Source of the DNA: SIG587 sp045531585
GTDB lineage: Bacteria; Bacillota; Clostridia; Oscillospirales; Acutalibacteraceae
DNA: 41,888 nucleotides
Assembly (NCBI GenBank): GCA_045531585.1
Contig: JAZSEH010000036.1
Span: 1-41,888 of the forward strand
Direction of reading: 5' to 3'
Part shown: positions 24,078-32,662 of the stretch, piece after piece
Layout of the letters: every line of letters starts with the position of its first letter
How positions within the stretch are numbered: position 1 is the stretch's first letter
Notes under the pieces: model-generated
The model's input: only the letters and a program-made list of their open reading frames with translations
Told to the model about the DNA's origin: nothing
Databases searched by the model: none
Program-made: the position numbers and the translations under genes

Positions 24078-24744
24078 GGAAAATTTAAACTATAAATTTA
24101 AAAACTGTGAACTGCTAAAAAACGCATTAACTCATTCGTCCTTTGCTAATGAATCTCACTCTCACAACTCTTCAAACGAGCGTCTTGAATTTTTAGGCGA
24201 TTCGGTATTATCAATTATTGTTTCAGATTATCTGTATAAAACCTATCCCGATATGCCTGAGGGTCAGCTTACAAAGCTTAGAGCCTCACTTGTGTGTGAA
24301 AAGTCGTTATATGGATTCTCTAAGCAGCTCAGTATCGGGGACTTCCTTCTTCTTGGAAAAGGGGAGGAGCAAACAGGCGGCAGAAACCGAGTTTCTATTC
24401 TTGCCGATGCCTTTGAGGCCGTACTTGCCGCAATGTACCTTGATGGCGGTATGGAAGTTGCCAGAAAACACGTAATGCGTTTTGTTCTTGAGGAGCTTAA
24501 AAGCACCGACGACGATGTTTTTAAGGATTATAAAACTTCACTCCAGGAAATTATTCAGCGAAATCCTGAGGAAAGGCTTACCTATATTCTTATAGCCGAA
24601 AGCGGTCCCGACCATGATAAGAGCTTTACAGTTGAAGTAAGACTTAATTCTAACGTAGTGGGTACGGGAGTTGGGAAAAGCAAAAAGCAGGCAGAGCAAA
24701 TGGCGGCAAAACAGGCCCTTGGGCTTATGGGAATAAGCGAATGA
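24064..24744 (+). CDS. rnc: Ribonuclease III
   Basis: 226 residues; cleaves double-stranded RNA, including rRNA precursors. The catalytic signature NERLEFLGDS is at residues 38-47 and the second acidic set lies in LADAFEAVLAAMYLDGG. A C-terminal double-stranded-RNA-binding domain runs from about 155 (DYKTSLQEIIQ to GKSKKQAEQMAAKQAL). ATG 24064 has AGAGG upstream and lies inside the end of plsX. The stop overlaps the next start as ATGA, indicating coupled translation. Confidence 0.97.
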   Translation: MKKLEENLNYKFKNCELLKNALTHSSFANESHSHNSSNERLEFLGDSVLSIIVSDYLYKTYPDMPEGQLTKLRASLVCEKSLYGFSKQLSIGDFLLLGKGEEQTGGRNRVSILADAFEAVLAAMYLDGGMEVARKHVMRFVLEELKSTDDDVFKDYKTSLQEIIQRNPEERLTYILIAESGPDHDKSFTVEVRLNSNVVGTGVGKSKKQAEQMAAKQALGLMGISE

Positions 24745-25736
24745 GCAAAAAACATTCTAACATTTCTATTTTTGTGCCACATATCGGTTGTCCTCATCAG
24801 TGCAGCTTTTGCAATCAGTTTTCTATAACCGGCAGCGTAAAAGCTCCCTCTGCTAAGGATGTTCACGATGCCGTTGCTACCGCAATGAAAACGGCAAATT
24901 TTAATGTTGAAAATACAGAACTTGCTTTTTTTGGCGGAAGCTTTACCGCCATTGATAAGGAATATCAGGTTTCTTTATTAGAAGCGGGATATGAGCATAT
25001 TAAAGCAGGAAATATCGTCGGAATTAGAGTATCAACCAGACCTGATGCCATTGATACGAAAACACTTGAGACGTTAAAGCATTATGGTGTTACTGCCATT
25101 GAGCTTGGAGCGCAAAGTATGTGTGATGACGTTCTTTTGGCCAATAACAGAGGACATAATTGCGAAGACGTAATAAAGTCCAGCGCCCTTATTAAATCAT
25201 ACGGTTTTTCATTAGGCCTTCAGATGATGACTGGACTGTATGCCGATTCCTTTGAAAAGGATATTTATACAGCGAAAAAAATAATTGAATTATCTCCCGA
25301 TACCGTTAGAATCTATCCGACAATAATTCTTAAGAACACGAAACTTGCAGATTATGTGGGAGCAGGGGTATATACTCCTCCCGGTCTTGAAGAAACTGTT
25401 TCGCTTGTAGCGGAGCTTCTTTCGATGTTCAGAGATAAAAAAATAAACGTTATTCGCACAGGGCTTCATACTATAGATGAAAATGCTTATGTTGCAGGGC
25501 CTTGGCATCCTGCGTTTAAGGAGCTTTGCGATTCAAGAATAATAAGAAACGAAGTTTTAAAGTATCCTAAGGGGGATTATACTCTTTTTGTTCCTCCTTG
25601 TGATGTTTCAAAGGCAATAGGACAAAAAAGAGAAAATATATTATATTTTAAAGAAAAAGGTTATAATATTCGCGTTAAAGGAGATGCGGATATTCCTCAA
25701 TATGAGATAAGGATGTGTAAAGAAAAGTGCTGTTAA
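24741..25736 (+). CDS. Radical SAM protein, Elp3-like
   Basis: 331 residues. The radical SAM iron-sulfur cysteines are in GCPHQCSFCNQF (C-x3-C-x2-C, residues about 17-24). Following landmarks are FFGGSFTAID and STRPDAID, then ELGAQSMCDDVLLANNRGH, which resemble the Elp3/YhcC-type enzymes. No acetyltransferase domain is present at the C-terminus; only a short radical-SAM C-terminal region with cysteines near the end (MCKEKCC). A radical SAM gene between rnc and smc is a recurring Clostridia arrangement. A tRNA or other RNA substrate is possible but not shown. It overlaps rnc by 4 bases and smc by 10 bases. Confidence 0.9.
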   Translation: MSKKHSNISIFVPHIGCPHQCSFCNQFSITGSVKAPSAKDVHDAVATAMKTANFNVENTELAFFGGSFTAIDKEYQVSLLEAGYEHIKAGNIVGIRVSTRPDAIDTKTLETLKHYGVTAIELGAQSMCDDVLLANNRGHNCEDVIKSSALIKSYGFSLGLQMMTGLYADSFEKDIYTAKKIIELSPDTVRIYPTIILKNTKLADYVGAGVYTPPGLEETVSLVAELLSMFRDKKINVIRTGLHTIDENAYVAGPWHPAFKELCDSRIIRNEVLKYPKGDYTLFVPPCDVSKAIGQKRENILYFKEKGYNIRVKGDADIPQYEIRMCKEKCC

Positions 25737-28700
25737 GTTCTATACAAATACAAGGCTTTAAGTCATTTGCGGATAAGACAACACTAAAATTCGGTCGTGG
25801 AATTACCGCCGTTGTTGGCCCAAACGGTAGCGGAAAAAGTAATATATCCGATGCTGTGCGTTGGGTGCTTGGTGAACAGTCTACCAAGAGCCTTCGCGGA
25901 CAATCTATGGAAGACGTTATATTCAGCGGTACTGCACTTCGTAAGCCTCACGGTTTTTGCGAGGTTACGCTTAATATTGATAATACCGACCGCACACTTA
26001 ATTTTGATAATGATTTTGTATCGGTTACAAGAAGGTATTATCGTTCACACGAAAGCGAATATTTAATAAATAACGTTACCGTCCGCCTTAAGGATGTGCA
26101 CGAGCTGTTTATGGATACAGGTCTTGGCCGTGACGGATATTCTATGATTGGACAAGGAAAGATAGATTCCATAATTAGCTCTAAATCTCACGAAAGACGA
26201 GATATTTTTGAAGAGGCTTCAGGTATTTCAAAATATCGCTACCGCAAAACCGAAGCAGAGCGCAAACTTGCCGCTGCTGAGGATAATTTGCTGCGTCTTA
26301 AGGACATAATAGGGGAGTTAGAGGTGCGCGTTGGCCCCCTTGCCGAGCAAAGCAAAAAAGCCGAGAAATTTCTTGAGCTTGCCGCGGATAAAAAGCAGCT
26401 TGAAATTGGTCTTTGGCTTCACACCCTGAATCATTCTAAGGAAAACCTCAGGGCTCAGGAAACCAAGATTGCTATTGCTCAGGAGCAGTACCGTCAAATA
26501 GAAGTGGCATTAACCGATTTTGACCTTAAATCCACCGAAAACAGCGAAGAATTTTCCCGTATAACTGAACTTATTGAAGAAAAGAGACAGGGAATTTCCT
26601 CTCAAAATGAGGAAAGTGTAAAAGCTCAGGGCGCAATAAGCGTTCTTGAAAACAATATTTCCCATAACAATGAGGCTATTGAACGAATAGGCGGAGAAAT
26701 ATCACAGTTATACTTAACCGATAATTCTATTAAAGAAGAAATCGATGCAAAGAACACCCTTATTACCGAGAAAACCGAAAAGGCAACCCTGCTTAATAAT
26801 AGTCTTAATGAGTTAAACTCAGCCCTTGCTGAATTGCTTATAAACAGCGAAAATATCTCAAATCAGATTGAGGAGCAGGTGCGTCAGCTTAACGTTATTT
26901 CGGCTGAAGCAGCAAACCACCGTGCAACTCAAATGACCTGTGAATCAGGTATTGAACAGATTGCACAGCGTTCAGAGACTATTGATGATTTGCTTTCACA
27001 GCGTGAAAATGAAATTTCAGAGCTTAATGCGGAGCGTGACGAAAATATAGAATTATTAAGTAAGCTTGATGAAATAATAACCTCCTGTGAAAATGCGTTA
27101 AAGGGGTATGAACTGAAATATGCCACTAAAAAAGAGGCGGTTAATACCCAAAAGCAGGAGCTGGATACACTTAATCTTGACGTTGAAGCAAAGCTTAGAC
27201 GTATTCAGATTTTAGATGATTTAGAGAAGAATCTTGACGGCTTCAGCCATTCGGTTAAAACTGTTGTTAATGAGGCTTCAAAGGGAATTCTTCGCGGTGT
27301 TCATGGTCCTGTTTCAAAGGTTCTTAAGGTTAAAAAAGAGCATTCTACCGCTATTGAAACAGCACTTGGTAACGCCATACAGCACGTTATTGTTGACACC
27401 GAGGCGGATGCTAAACGTGCAATAGAAATGCTTAAAAACGATGGAAAGGGAAGAGCTACCTTCCTGCCTATCTCCTCAATTAAATCCCGTGAGTTTACCG
27501 AAAGCGGCTTTGAGGATATGTTTGGCTTTGTAGGCATTGCAAGTGAGCTTATTGAGTGTGATGATAAATACCGCGAAATAATTAAATACCTTCTTGGAAA
27601 CACCGTTGTAACGGAGGATATTGATACTGCTATAACCATTGCAAGAAAGTTTAAATATCACTTTAAGGTTGTTTCTCTTGATGGCCAGATAGTTAATGCA
27701 GGCGGTTCTCTTACTGGCGGCTCCTTAATTAAAAATGCGGGTATATTAAGCCGTAATAGCGATATTGAGCGTCTTAACGGCGAGGTTGCAAAGCTTAACG
27801 AAAAGATAGAAAAGAAAAAGATTCTTTTAAATGAAGTTACCGAGGCCCTTGCAAAGGCTGATGCGGATATTGTTAGTGCCCGTGCGGAGCTTACCACAGC
27901 AGGCGAGGACAAAATTCGTGTTAACGGTGAAATTAAAAGACTTGACGATATGCTTGCCACCGTATCTAAGGCTGCTGATGAGCTTAAAAAAGAGAAAGAC
28001 GATGGACAGGGAAGGGCTGATGAGCTCAGAACCCTTGCCGATAATGCTATTCGCGAAATAGCCCGTATTGATGCTGAAAAGACTTCACTTCAGCAAACGA
28101 TTGATAGCATGACCGGCGGCAGAACCGACCTTACAAATAAACGTGAGAAAATTACGGCACAGATAACCGAAACAAAGATGTCGGTACTCGAAAACGAAAA
28201 GGATATAGAAAATCTCAAGGCGGTTATAATCTCCTTGGAGGCTTCTGTTACTGACCGTGCAGCTAAGGTGGAAGAGCTGAATTTACAGCTTGAAGAACAT
28301 AAGGCACAGATTGACAAGATTAACGAGGAAATCGCGCTGATTCAAAGCAGTGTTGAAAGCATAAAGAAAAACACTGCTGATACCGAGGCAGAAATCGAAC
28401 AGCTTATAATCAAGCGTTCAGAAACTGAAAAAGCAGGCATCGAGCTTCGTGCAAGTGAGCGTGAACGTACTCTCGAGCGTGAAAAAATTGGCGGCGAGCT
28501 TGCTCGTCTTAACGAACGCAAGGACGTTATGGTTAGGGAATACGATGACGTTATTCGTCAGCTTTATGATGAGTATCAGCTAACCCGAAGTGACGCCGAG
28601 GCTATGGGAATCGAAATAGAAAATCCTGCCGAGGCTAAGAAATCGCTTTCCGAAATACGTTCTAAAATCCGTGCCCTTGGTAACGTTAACGTTGCCGCTA

Positions 28701-29296
28701 TTGAGGAGTACAAAGAGGTTAGCGAAAGATATGAGTTTATGTCTGCACAAATTTCTGATGTTGAGAATTCTCGTGCAGAGCTTCATAAGCTTATAAACAA
28801 GCTTACGGCCCAAATGCAGGAGTTATTCGTTACAGGCTTTAACCGAATTAACGAATGCTTCTCCAAAACCTTTAAGGAGCTTTTTGGTGGTGGAGAGGCA
28901 TCCCTTGCGCTCACAACCCCTGAAAATGTTCTTGAAAGCGGAATTGAAATCAAGGCCGCCTTGCCGGGTAAAAACGTACCCAGTCTTGACGGACTTTCAG
29001 GCGGAGAAAAATCCCTTGTTGCACTTGCAATTTATTTTGCAATTATGCGCGTAAATGCTCCTCCCTTCTGCTTCCTTGATGAGGTTGATACCGCACTCGA
29101 TGATATAAACGTTGAACGTTTTGCAGAGTATATGAAAAAGTCCGAGTTCTCTACTCAGTTTATTTGCGTTACCCACCGCAGAGGAACGATGGAGGCTGCA
29201 GATATGCTTTACGGCGTTACTATGCAGGAAAAGGGTATCACAAAGCTTCTTGAACTTAACGTTACAGAGCTTATTAAAAAGCTGAATTTGGCTTAA
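25727..29296 (+). CDS. smc: Chromosome segregation protein SMC
   Basis: 1189 residues, full length. Walker A GPNGSGKS is at residues 31-38 in the N-terminal head. Long coiled coils run from about 170 to 500 and 670 to 1010, separated by the hinge (begins GVHGPVSKVLKVKKEHSTAI). The C-terminal head has the ABC signature LSGGEKSLVALAIYF and Walker B CFLDEVDTALDD. It forms the condensin-like ring with ScpA/ScpB (not in this window). The GTG start at 25727 fits the family N-terminus MLLSSIQIQGFKSFADKTTL, but no strong ribosome site is close, so translation may be coupled to the overlapping upstream gene. Confidence 0.97.
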   Translation: MLLSSIQIQGFKSFADKTTLKFGRGITAVVGPNGSGKSNISDAVRWVLGEQSTKSLRGQSMEDVIFSGTALRKPHGFCEVTLNIDNTDRTLNFDNDFVSVTRRYYRSHESEYLINNVTVRLKDVHELFMDTGLGRDGYSMIGQGKIDSIISSKSHERRDIFEEASGISKYRYRKTEAERKLAAAEDNLLRLKDIIGELEVRVGPLAEQSKKAEKFLELAADKKQLEIGLWLHTLNHSKENLRAQETKIAIAQEQYRQIEVALTDFDLKSTENSEEFSRITELIEEKRQGISSQNEESVKAQGAISVLENNISHNNEAIERIGGEISQLYLTDNSIKEEIDAKNTLITEKTEKATLLNNSLNELNSALAELLINSENISNQIEEQVRQLNVISAEAANHRATQMTCESGIEQIAQRSETIDDLLSQRENEISELNAERDENIELLSKLDEIITSCENALKGYELKYATKKEAVNTQKQELDTLNLDVEAKLRRIQILDDLEKNLDGFSHSVKTVVNEASKGILRGVHGPVSKVLKVKKEHSTAIETALGNAIQHVIVDTEADAKRAIEMLKNDGKGRATFLPISSIKSREFTESGFEDMFGFVGIASELIECDDKYREIIKYLLGNTVVTEDIDTAITIARKFKYHFKVVSLDGQIVNAGGSLTGGSLIKNAGILSRNSDIERLNGEVAKLNEKIEKKKILLNEVTEALAKADADIVSARAELTTAGEDKIRVNGEIKRLDDMLATVSKAADELKKEKDDGQGRADELRTLADNAIREIARIDAEKTSLQQTIDSMTGGRTDLTNKREKITAQITETKMSVLENEKDIENLKAVIISLEASVTDRAAKVEELNLQLEEHKAQIDKINEEIALIQSSVESIKKNTADTEAEIEQLIIKRSETEKAGIELRASERERTLEREKIGGELARLNERKDVMVREYDDVIRQLYDEYQLTRSDAEAMGIEIENPAEAKKSLSEIRSKIRALGNVNVAAIEEYKEVSERYEFMSAQISDVENSRAELHKLINKLTAQMQELFVTGFNRINECFSKTFKELFGGGEASLALTTPENVLESGIEIKAALPGKNVPSLDGLSGGEKSLVALAIYFAIMRVNAPPFCFLDEVDTALDDINVERFAEYMKKSEFSTQFICVTHRRGTMEAADMLYGVTMQEKGITKLLELNVTELIKKLNLA

Positions 29297-29327
29297 ATAT
29301 TATTGAATTTTCTATAAGGTGGTTTTA

Positions 29328-30239
29328 ATGGGTCTTTTCAGTAAAATTAAAGAGGGTCTTTCAAAAACAAGATCGGCGCTTGTTAGCAACGTTAACAGTA
29401 TTATTAACAGCTTTACAAAAATTGACGAGGAATTTTTTGAAGAGCTGGAAGAAATACTTGTTATGTCCGATATAGGCGTAAATACCGCACAGGACGTTTG
29501 CGGGAGGTTAAGAGAATACGTTAAGAAAAACGGAGTAACCGAGCCTTCTCTTATTAAAGAGGAAATGAAAAATATAATTTTCTCTATGCTTGATGGTGAC
29601 AGTGCCCTTCATCTTGATACCTCTCCGTCGGTAATACTTGTTATCGGAGTTAACGGAGTTGGAAAAACCACAACTATAGGTAAGCTTGCCTTGTTGCTTA
29701 AAAAAACAGGGAAAAACGTTATTTTAGGCGCCGCAGATACCTTCAGGGCCGCCGCTATTGACCAGCTCGAAATCTGGTCTCAGCGTGCGGGTGTTCCCAT
29801 TGTTAAAAGTGTTCCCGGAACCGATCCTGCATCGGTTGTGTTTGATACAATTGCAAGCGCAAAATCCAAAAAGAGCGACGTAATTATCTGTGATACTGCT
29901 GGTCGCCTTCATAATAAGAAAAACCTTATGGATGAGCTTGCAAAAATGTATCGTGTAATAAAAAGAGAACTACCCGAAAGCAACGTTGAAACCTTGCTGG
30001 TGCTTGATGCCGCTACAGGTCAAAATGCAGTTAATCAGGCAAGGGAATTTAAAAACGTTACCGATATTACGGGAATTGTTCTTACCAAGCTTGACGGAAC
30101 TGCAAAAGGCGGCGTTGTTATTACCATAAAGAACGAACTAAATATTCCTGTAAAGTATATTGGTGTAGGCGAGGGAATTGATGATTTACAGCCTTTTGTT
30201 GCCGAAGATTTTGCATCCGGTCTTTTACAGGAGGAATAA
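29328..30239 (+). CDS. ftsY: Signal recognition particle receptor FtsY
   Basis: 303 residues; SRP receptor GTPase that delivers ribosome-nascent chains to the membrane. It has a short N-terminal membrane-targeting region (no long acidic A domain), the NG domain with GVNGVGKTTT at residues 107-116, DTFRAAAIDQLEIW, DTAGRLHNKKNLMDEL and the guanine motif TKLDGTAKGG. ATG 29328 has AAGGTGG upstream; a GTG three codons earlier is unlikely. The smc-ftsY order is conserved in Firmicutes. Confidence 0.97.
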   Translation: MGLFSKIKEGLSKTRSALVSNVNSIINSFTKIDEEFFEELEEILVMSDIGVNTAQDVCGRLREYVKKNGVTEPSLIKEEMKNIIFSMLDGDSALHLDTSPSVILVIGVNGVGKTTTIGKLALLLKKTGKNVILGAADTFRAAAIDQLEIWSQRAGVPIVKSVPGTDPASVVFDTIASAKSKKSDVIICDTAGRLHNKKNLMDELAKMYRVIKRELPESNVETLLVLDAATGQNAVNQAREFKNVTDITGIVLTKLDGTAKGGVVITIKNELNIPVKYIGVGEGIDDLQPFVAEDFASGLLQEE

Positions 30240-30241
30240 TA

Positions 30242-30829
30242 ATGAAGTTTTTTATTGCAACAAAAAATGCACATAAAATTGTTGAAATATCAAGGATACT
30301 CATTCCAATGGGCTTTGATGTTATAAGCGAAAAGGATTTACCATCTCCGCTTCCAGAGGTTGAGGAAAACGGAACAACTTTTGAAGAAAATGCGCTTATT
30401 AAAGCAAAGTCCGCCGCACTTTCTACAGGATATGCCGCTATAGCTGATGATTCAGGTCTTTGTGTAGATTATCTTGATGGTGCACCGGGTATTTATTCCG
30501 CAAGGTTCAGCGGAGGCACGGATGACGATAATAACGCTAAGGTTTTAAGCCTTTTAGAAGGTGTTCCGTTTGAGAAAAGAACTGCAAGATACGTTGCGGC
30601 AATAGCTTGCGTTTTTGAAAACGGTGAGAGTTTTACCGTGAGAGGTGAATGTGAGGGGCATATTGCCGACCATCTAAGCGGTAATAACGGATTCGGATAC
30701 GACCCAATGTTTATTTCCGAGATTGGATGCTTTGGAGAAGTATCTGCCGAAGAAAAGGACAAGGTTAGCCACAGAGGCCGCGCATTGTTAAAATTAAAAG
30801 AAGAACTTGAAAACAGATTAGGAAGGTAA
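30242..30829 (+). CDS. rdgB: XTP/dITP diphosphatase (RdgB/HAM1 family)
   Basis: 195 residues; removes non-canonical purine nucleoside triphosphates such as dITP and XTP from the nucleotide pool. The N-terminal substrate motif FFIATKNAHKIVEI is followed by TTFEENALIKAKSAA, the metal-site region AIADDSGLCVDYLDGAPGIY SARF (written in two parts) and the C-terminal NGFGYDPMF and KDKVSHRGRAL. Length is normal. It begins two bases after the ftsY stop with AGGAGG as ribosome site and is followed by yhbY after 5 bp. Confidence 0.96.
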   Translation: MKFFIATKNAHKIVEISRILIPMGFDVISEKDLPSPLPEVEENGTTFEENALIKAKSAALSTGYAAIADDSGLCVDYLDGAPGIYSARFSGGTDDDNNAKVLSLLEGVPFEKRTARYVAAIACVFENGESFTVRGECEGHIADHLSGNNGFGYDPMFISEIGCFGEVSAEEKDKVSHRGRALLKLKEELENRLGR

Positions 30830-30834
30830 AATAT

Positions 30835-31128
30835 ATGCTTACAAGCAAACAAAGAGCACAGCTCAGAGGTATGGCAAACGGCTATGACACTCTTTTTCAG
30901 GTAGGAAAAGGTGGAATAAACGAACAGTTTATTAAGCAGGTGGACGATGCCCTTGAAGCACGCGAACTTATTAAATTAAGGGTTTTGGAAACAGCACCCG
31001 TTACATCCCGTGAGGCGGCTGATGAAGCAGCTAAGCAAACCGGTGCTGACGTTGTGCAGGTTATAGGTACAAGATTTATTTTATACCGTGAAAGTAAAGA
31101 TAATAAACAAATACGTTTGGTGAAGTAA
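30835..31128 (+). CDS. yhbY: Ribosome assembly RNA-binding protein YhbY (CRM domain)
   Basis: 97 residues forming a single CRM domain: LTSKQRAQLRGMANGYDTLF, VGKGGINEQFIKQVDDAL, then the GxxG-like region and IGTRFILYRESKD. CRM-domain proteins associate with pre-50S particles. It is encoded directly before nadD (start adjoins its stop), the common Firmicute yqeI-nadD-yqeK-rsfS order, so it equals YqeI of B. subtilis nomenclature. Confidence 0.93.
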   Translation: MLTSKQRAQLRGMANGYDTLFQVGKGGINEQFIKQVDDALEARELIKLRVLETAPVTSREAADEAAKQTGADVVQVIGTRFILYRESKDNKQIRLVK

Positions 31129-31719
31129 TTGAAAAAAACTGCAATTTTTGGCGGCACCTTTAATCCGCCACATATGGCTCATCAAAGGCTTATTGAGGCC
31201 GTTTTAGCAGAAAATATAGTTGACGATATTTTAGTTATTCCAACTAAAACGCCTCCACATAAAAACTGCGATTTTTTGGCAAGCGAATATCATAGATTTA
31301 ATATGTGTAAAATTGCTTTTTCGGGACTGAATAACGTTCAGGTGAGCGATATTGAGTTTAAAAGGGAAGGTAAAAGCTATACCTATGATACAGTTATGCA
31401 ACTTAAAGAAATTAATCCTGCAAAGTATTTCTTTATTTGTGGTGCAGATATGGTAAATACCTTTGATAAATGGTATAATGCCGAACTGCTTATAAAGGAA
31501 ATAGGTATTATCGCCTTTAACAGAGGCGGTATGAACAGTAAGGATTTTTCTTGTTCCATAGAAAAACTCAGAAAAAAAGGTGCTCAAATATACGTTGTGG
31601 ATTTCCCGCCTTTAGAGGTATCGTCAACCATAATCAGAAACGGTGGACAAGAGGTAGAGAAATTTTTATCACCAAACGTTGCAGAGTACATCAAGGAAAA
31701 TAAGCTTTACGGCTGGTGA
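31129..31719 (+). CDS. nadD: Nicotinate-nucleotide adenylyltransferase
   Basis: 196 residues; adenylates nicotinate mononucleotide in NAD synthesis. The nucleotidyltransferase motif GGTFNPPHMAH (T/HxGH type) is at residues 8-18. Other landmarks are IPTKTPPHK, FFICGADMVNTFDKWYNAE and the C-terminal VSSTIIRNG. The start is TTG 31129, immediately after the yhbY stop, with GGTGA a few bases upstream; no ATG fits the N-terminus. Its last 4 bases overlap a GTG of the next frame, but yqeK probably starts at 31725. Confidence 0.96.
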   Translation: MKKTAIFGGTFNPPHMAHQRLIEAVLAENIVDDILVIPTKTPPHKNCDFLASEYHRFNMCKIAFSGLNNVQVSDIEFKREGKSYTYDTVMQLKEINPAKYFFICGADMVNTFDKWYNAELLIKEIGIIAFNRGGMNSKDFSCSIEKLRKKGAQIYVVDFPPLEVSSTIIRNGGQEVEKFLSPNVAEYIKENKLYGW

Positions 31720-31724
31720 GAAGT

Positions 31725-32294
31725 ATGAATGAAGCAGAATACAGAAAAATTTTACAGGAAAGATTAACCCCAAAAAGATACAATCATTCCTTAGAGGTTG
31801 CAAAGGAAGCAAAACGTCTTGCAATTAAATACAACTGTGATGCAGAAAAAGCTTATTTAGCAGGACTTCTGCACGATATAACAAAGAATACACCTGATGA
31901 AAAACAGTTGCAAATAATGCGTGACTTTGATATAATACTAAGCGACGTTGAGTTTGGAGCAAAAAAGCTTTGGCACGCCATTACGGGTGCGGCATACGTT
32001 CAAAACGTTTTAAAAATAGATGATAGTGAGATTATAAGCGCCATAAGATTTCATACAACGGCAAAGGAAGATATGTCCTTACTTGAAAAAGTATTATATC
32101 TTGCTGATTTTACTTCGGCAGACAGGGATTATGATGATGTTGACGTTATGCGAAGCCTTGTGGATATTTCCTTGCAGGATGCGCTTAAATACGCGCTTTG
32201 CTACACAATGAAGGATTTGGTAAACAGGGACCTTCCTGTTCATCCTGATACCTTAAAGGCTTATAATCAAATACTTTTGTTTTCAGAGAGGTAA
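31725..32294 (+). CDS. yqeK: HD-domain bis(5'-nucleosyl)-tetraphosphatase, YqeK family
   Basis: 189 residues. The HD phosphohydrolase metal residues are visible as HSLEVA, LAGLLHDITKN and RFHTTAKEDMSLLEKVLYLADF. YqeK proteins symmetrically hydrolyse Ap4A to ADP and are linked to stress nucleotide turnover. ATG 31725 follows GGTGAGAAG, which overlaps the nadD stop; a GTG at 31716 is an alternative. nadD-yqeK-rsfS is a standard cluster. Confidence 0.93.
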   Translation: MNEAEYRKILQERLTPKRYNHSLEVAKEAKRLAIKYNCDAEKAYLAGLLHDITKNTPDEKQLQIMRDFDIILSDVEFGAKKLWHAITGAAYVQNVLKIDDSEIISAIRFHTTAKEDMSLLEKVLYLADFTSADRDYDDVDVMRSLVDISLQDALKYALCYTMKDLVNRDLPVHPDTLKAYNQILLFSER

Positions 32295-32299
32295 AAAAC

Positions 32300-32662
32300 A
32301 TGAATAATAATTTAGGCGTGGCACTTAATGCGCTTAACGAAAAAAAGGCAATGGATCTTGCGGCAATTCGCGTTGGCGACCTTACAATAGTTGCAGAATA
32401 TTTCATTCTTGCAACCGCAACGTCTAATACTCACGTTAAAACTCTTGCAGATGAGGTTGAGGTCAAGCTTAGCGAAATGGGCGTTGAGCCACACCATATT
32501 GAAGGCAGAGCAACAGGCTGGATACTGCTTGATTACGGCGATATTGTTGTTCACGTTTTCAGCCGTGAAGCACGTGAGTTTTATAATCTTGATAAAATGT
32601 GGGGCGATGGCGAGGTTATTGACCTGAGCACCTATTTGAAGTCAGACAGGGAGGAACAGTAA
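32300..32662 (+). CDS. rsfS: Ribosomal silencing factor RsfS
   Basis: 120 residues; binds L14 on the 50S subunit and blocks subunit joining under nutrient limitation. Family landmarks: LNEKKAMDLAAIRVGDLTIV, YFILATATSNTHVKTLADEV, GRATGWILLDYGDIVVHVFS and REFYNLDKMWGDGEVI. It shares its last base with the leuS start (TAATG), which implies translational coupling. Confidence 0.96.
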   Translation: MNNNLGVALNALNEKKAMDLAAIRVGDLTIVAEYFILATATSNTHVKTLADEVEVKLSEMGVEPHHIEGRATGWILLDYGDIVVHVFSREAREFYNLDKMWGDGEVIDLSTYLKSDREEQ

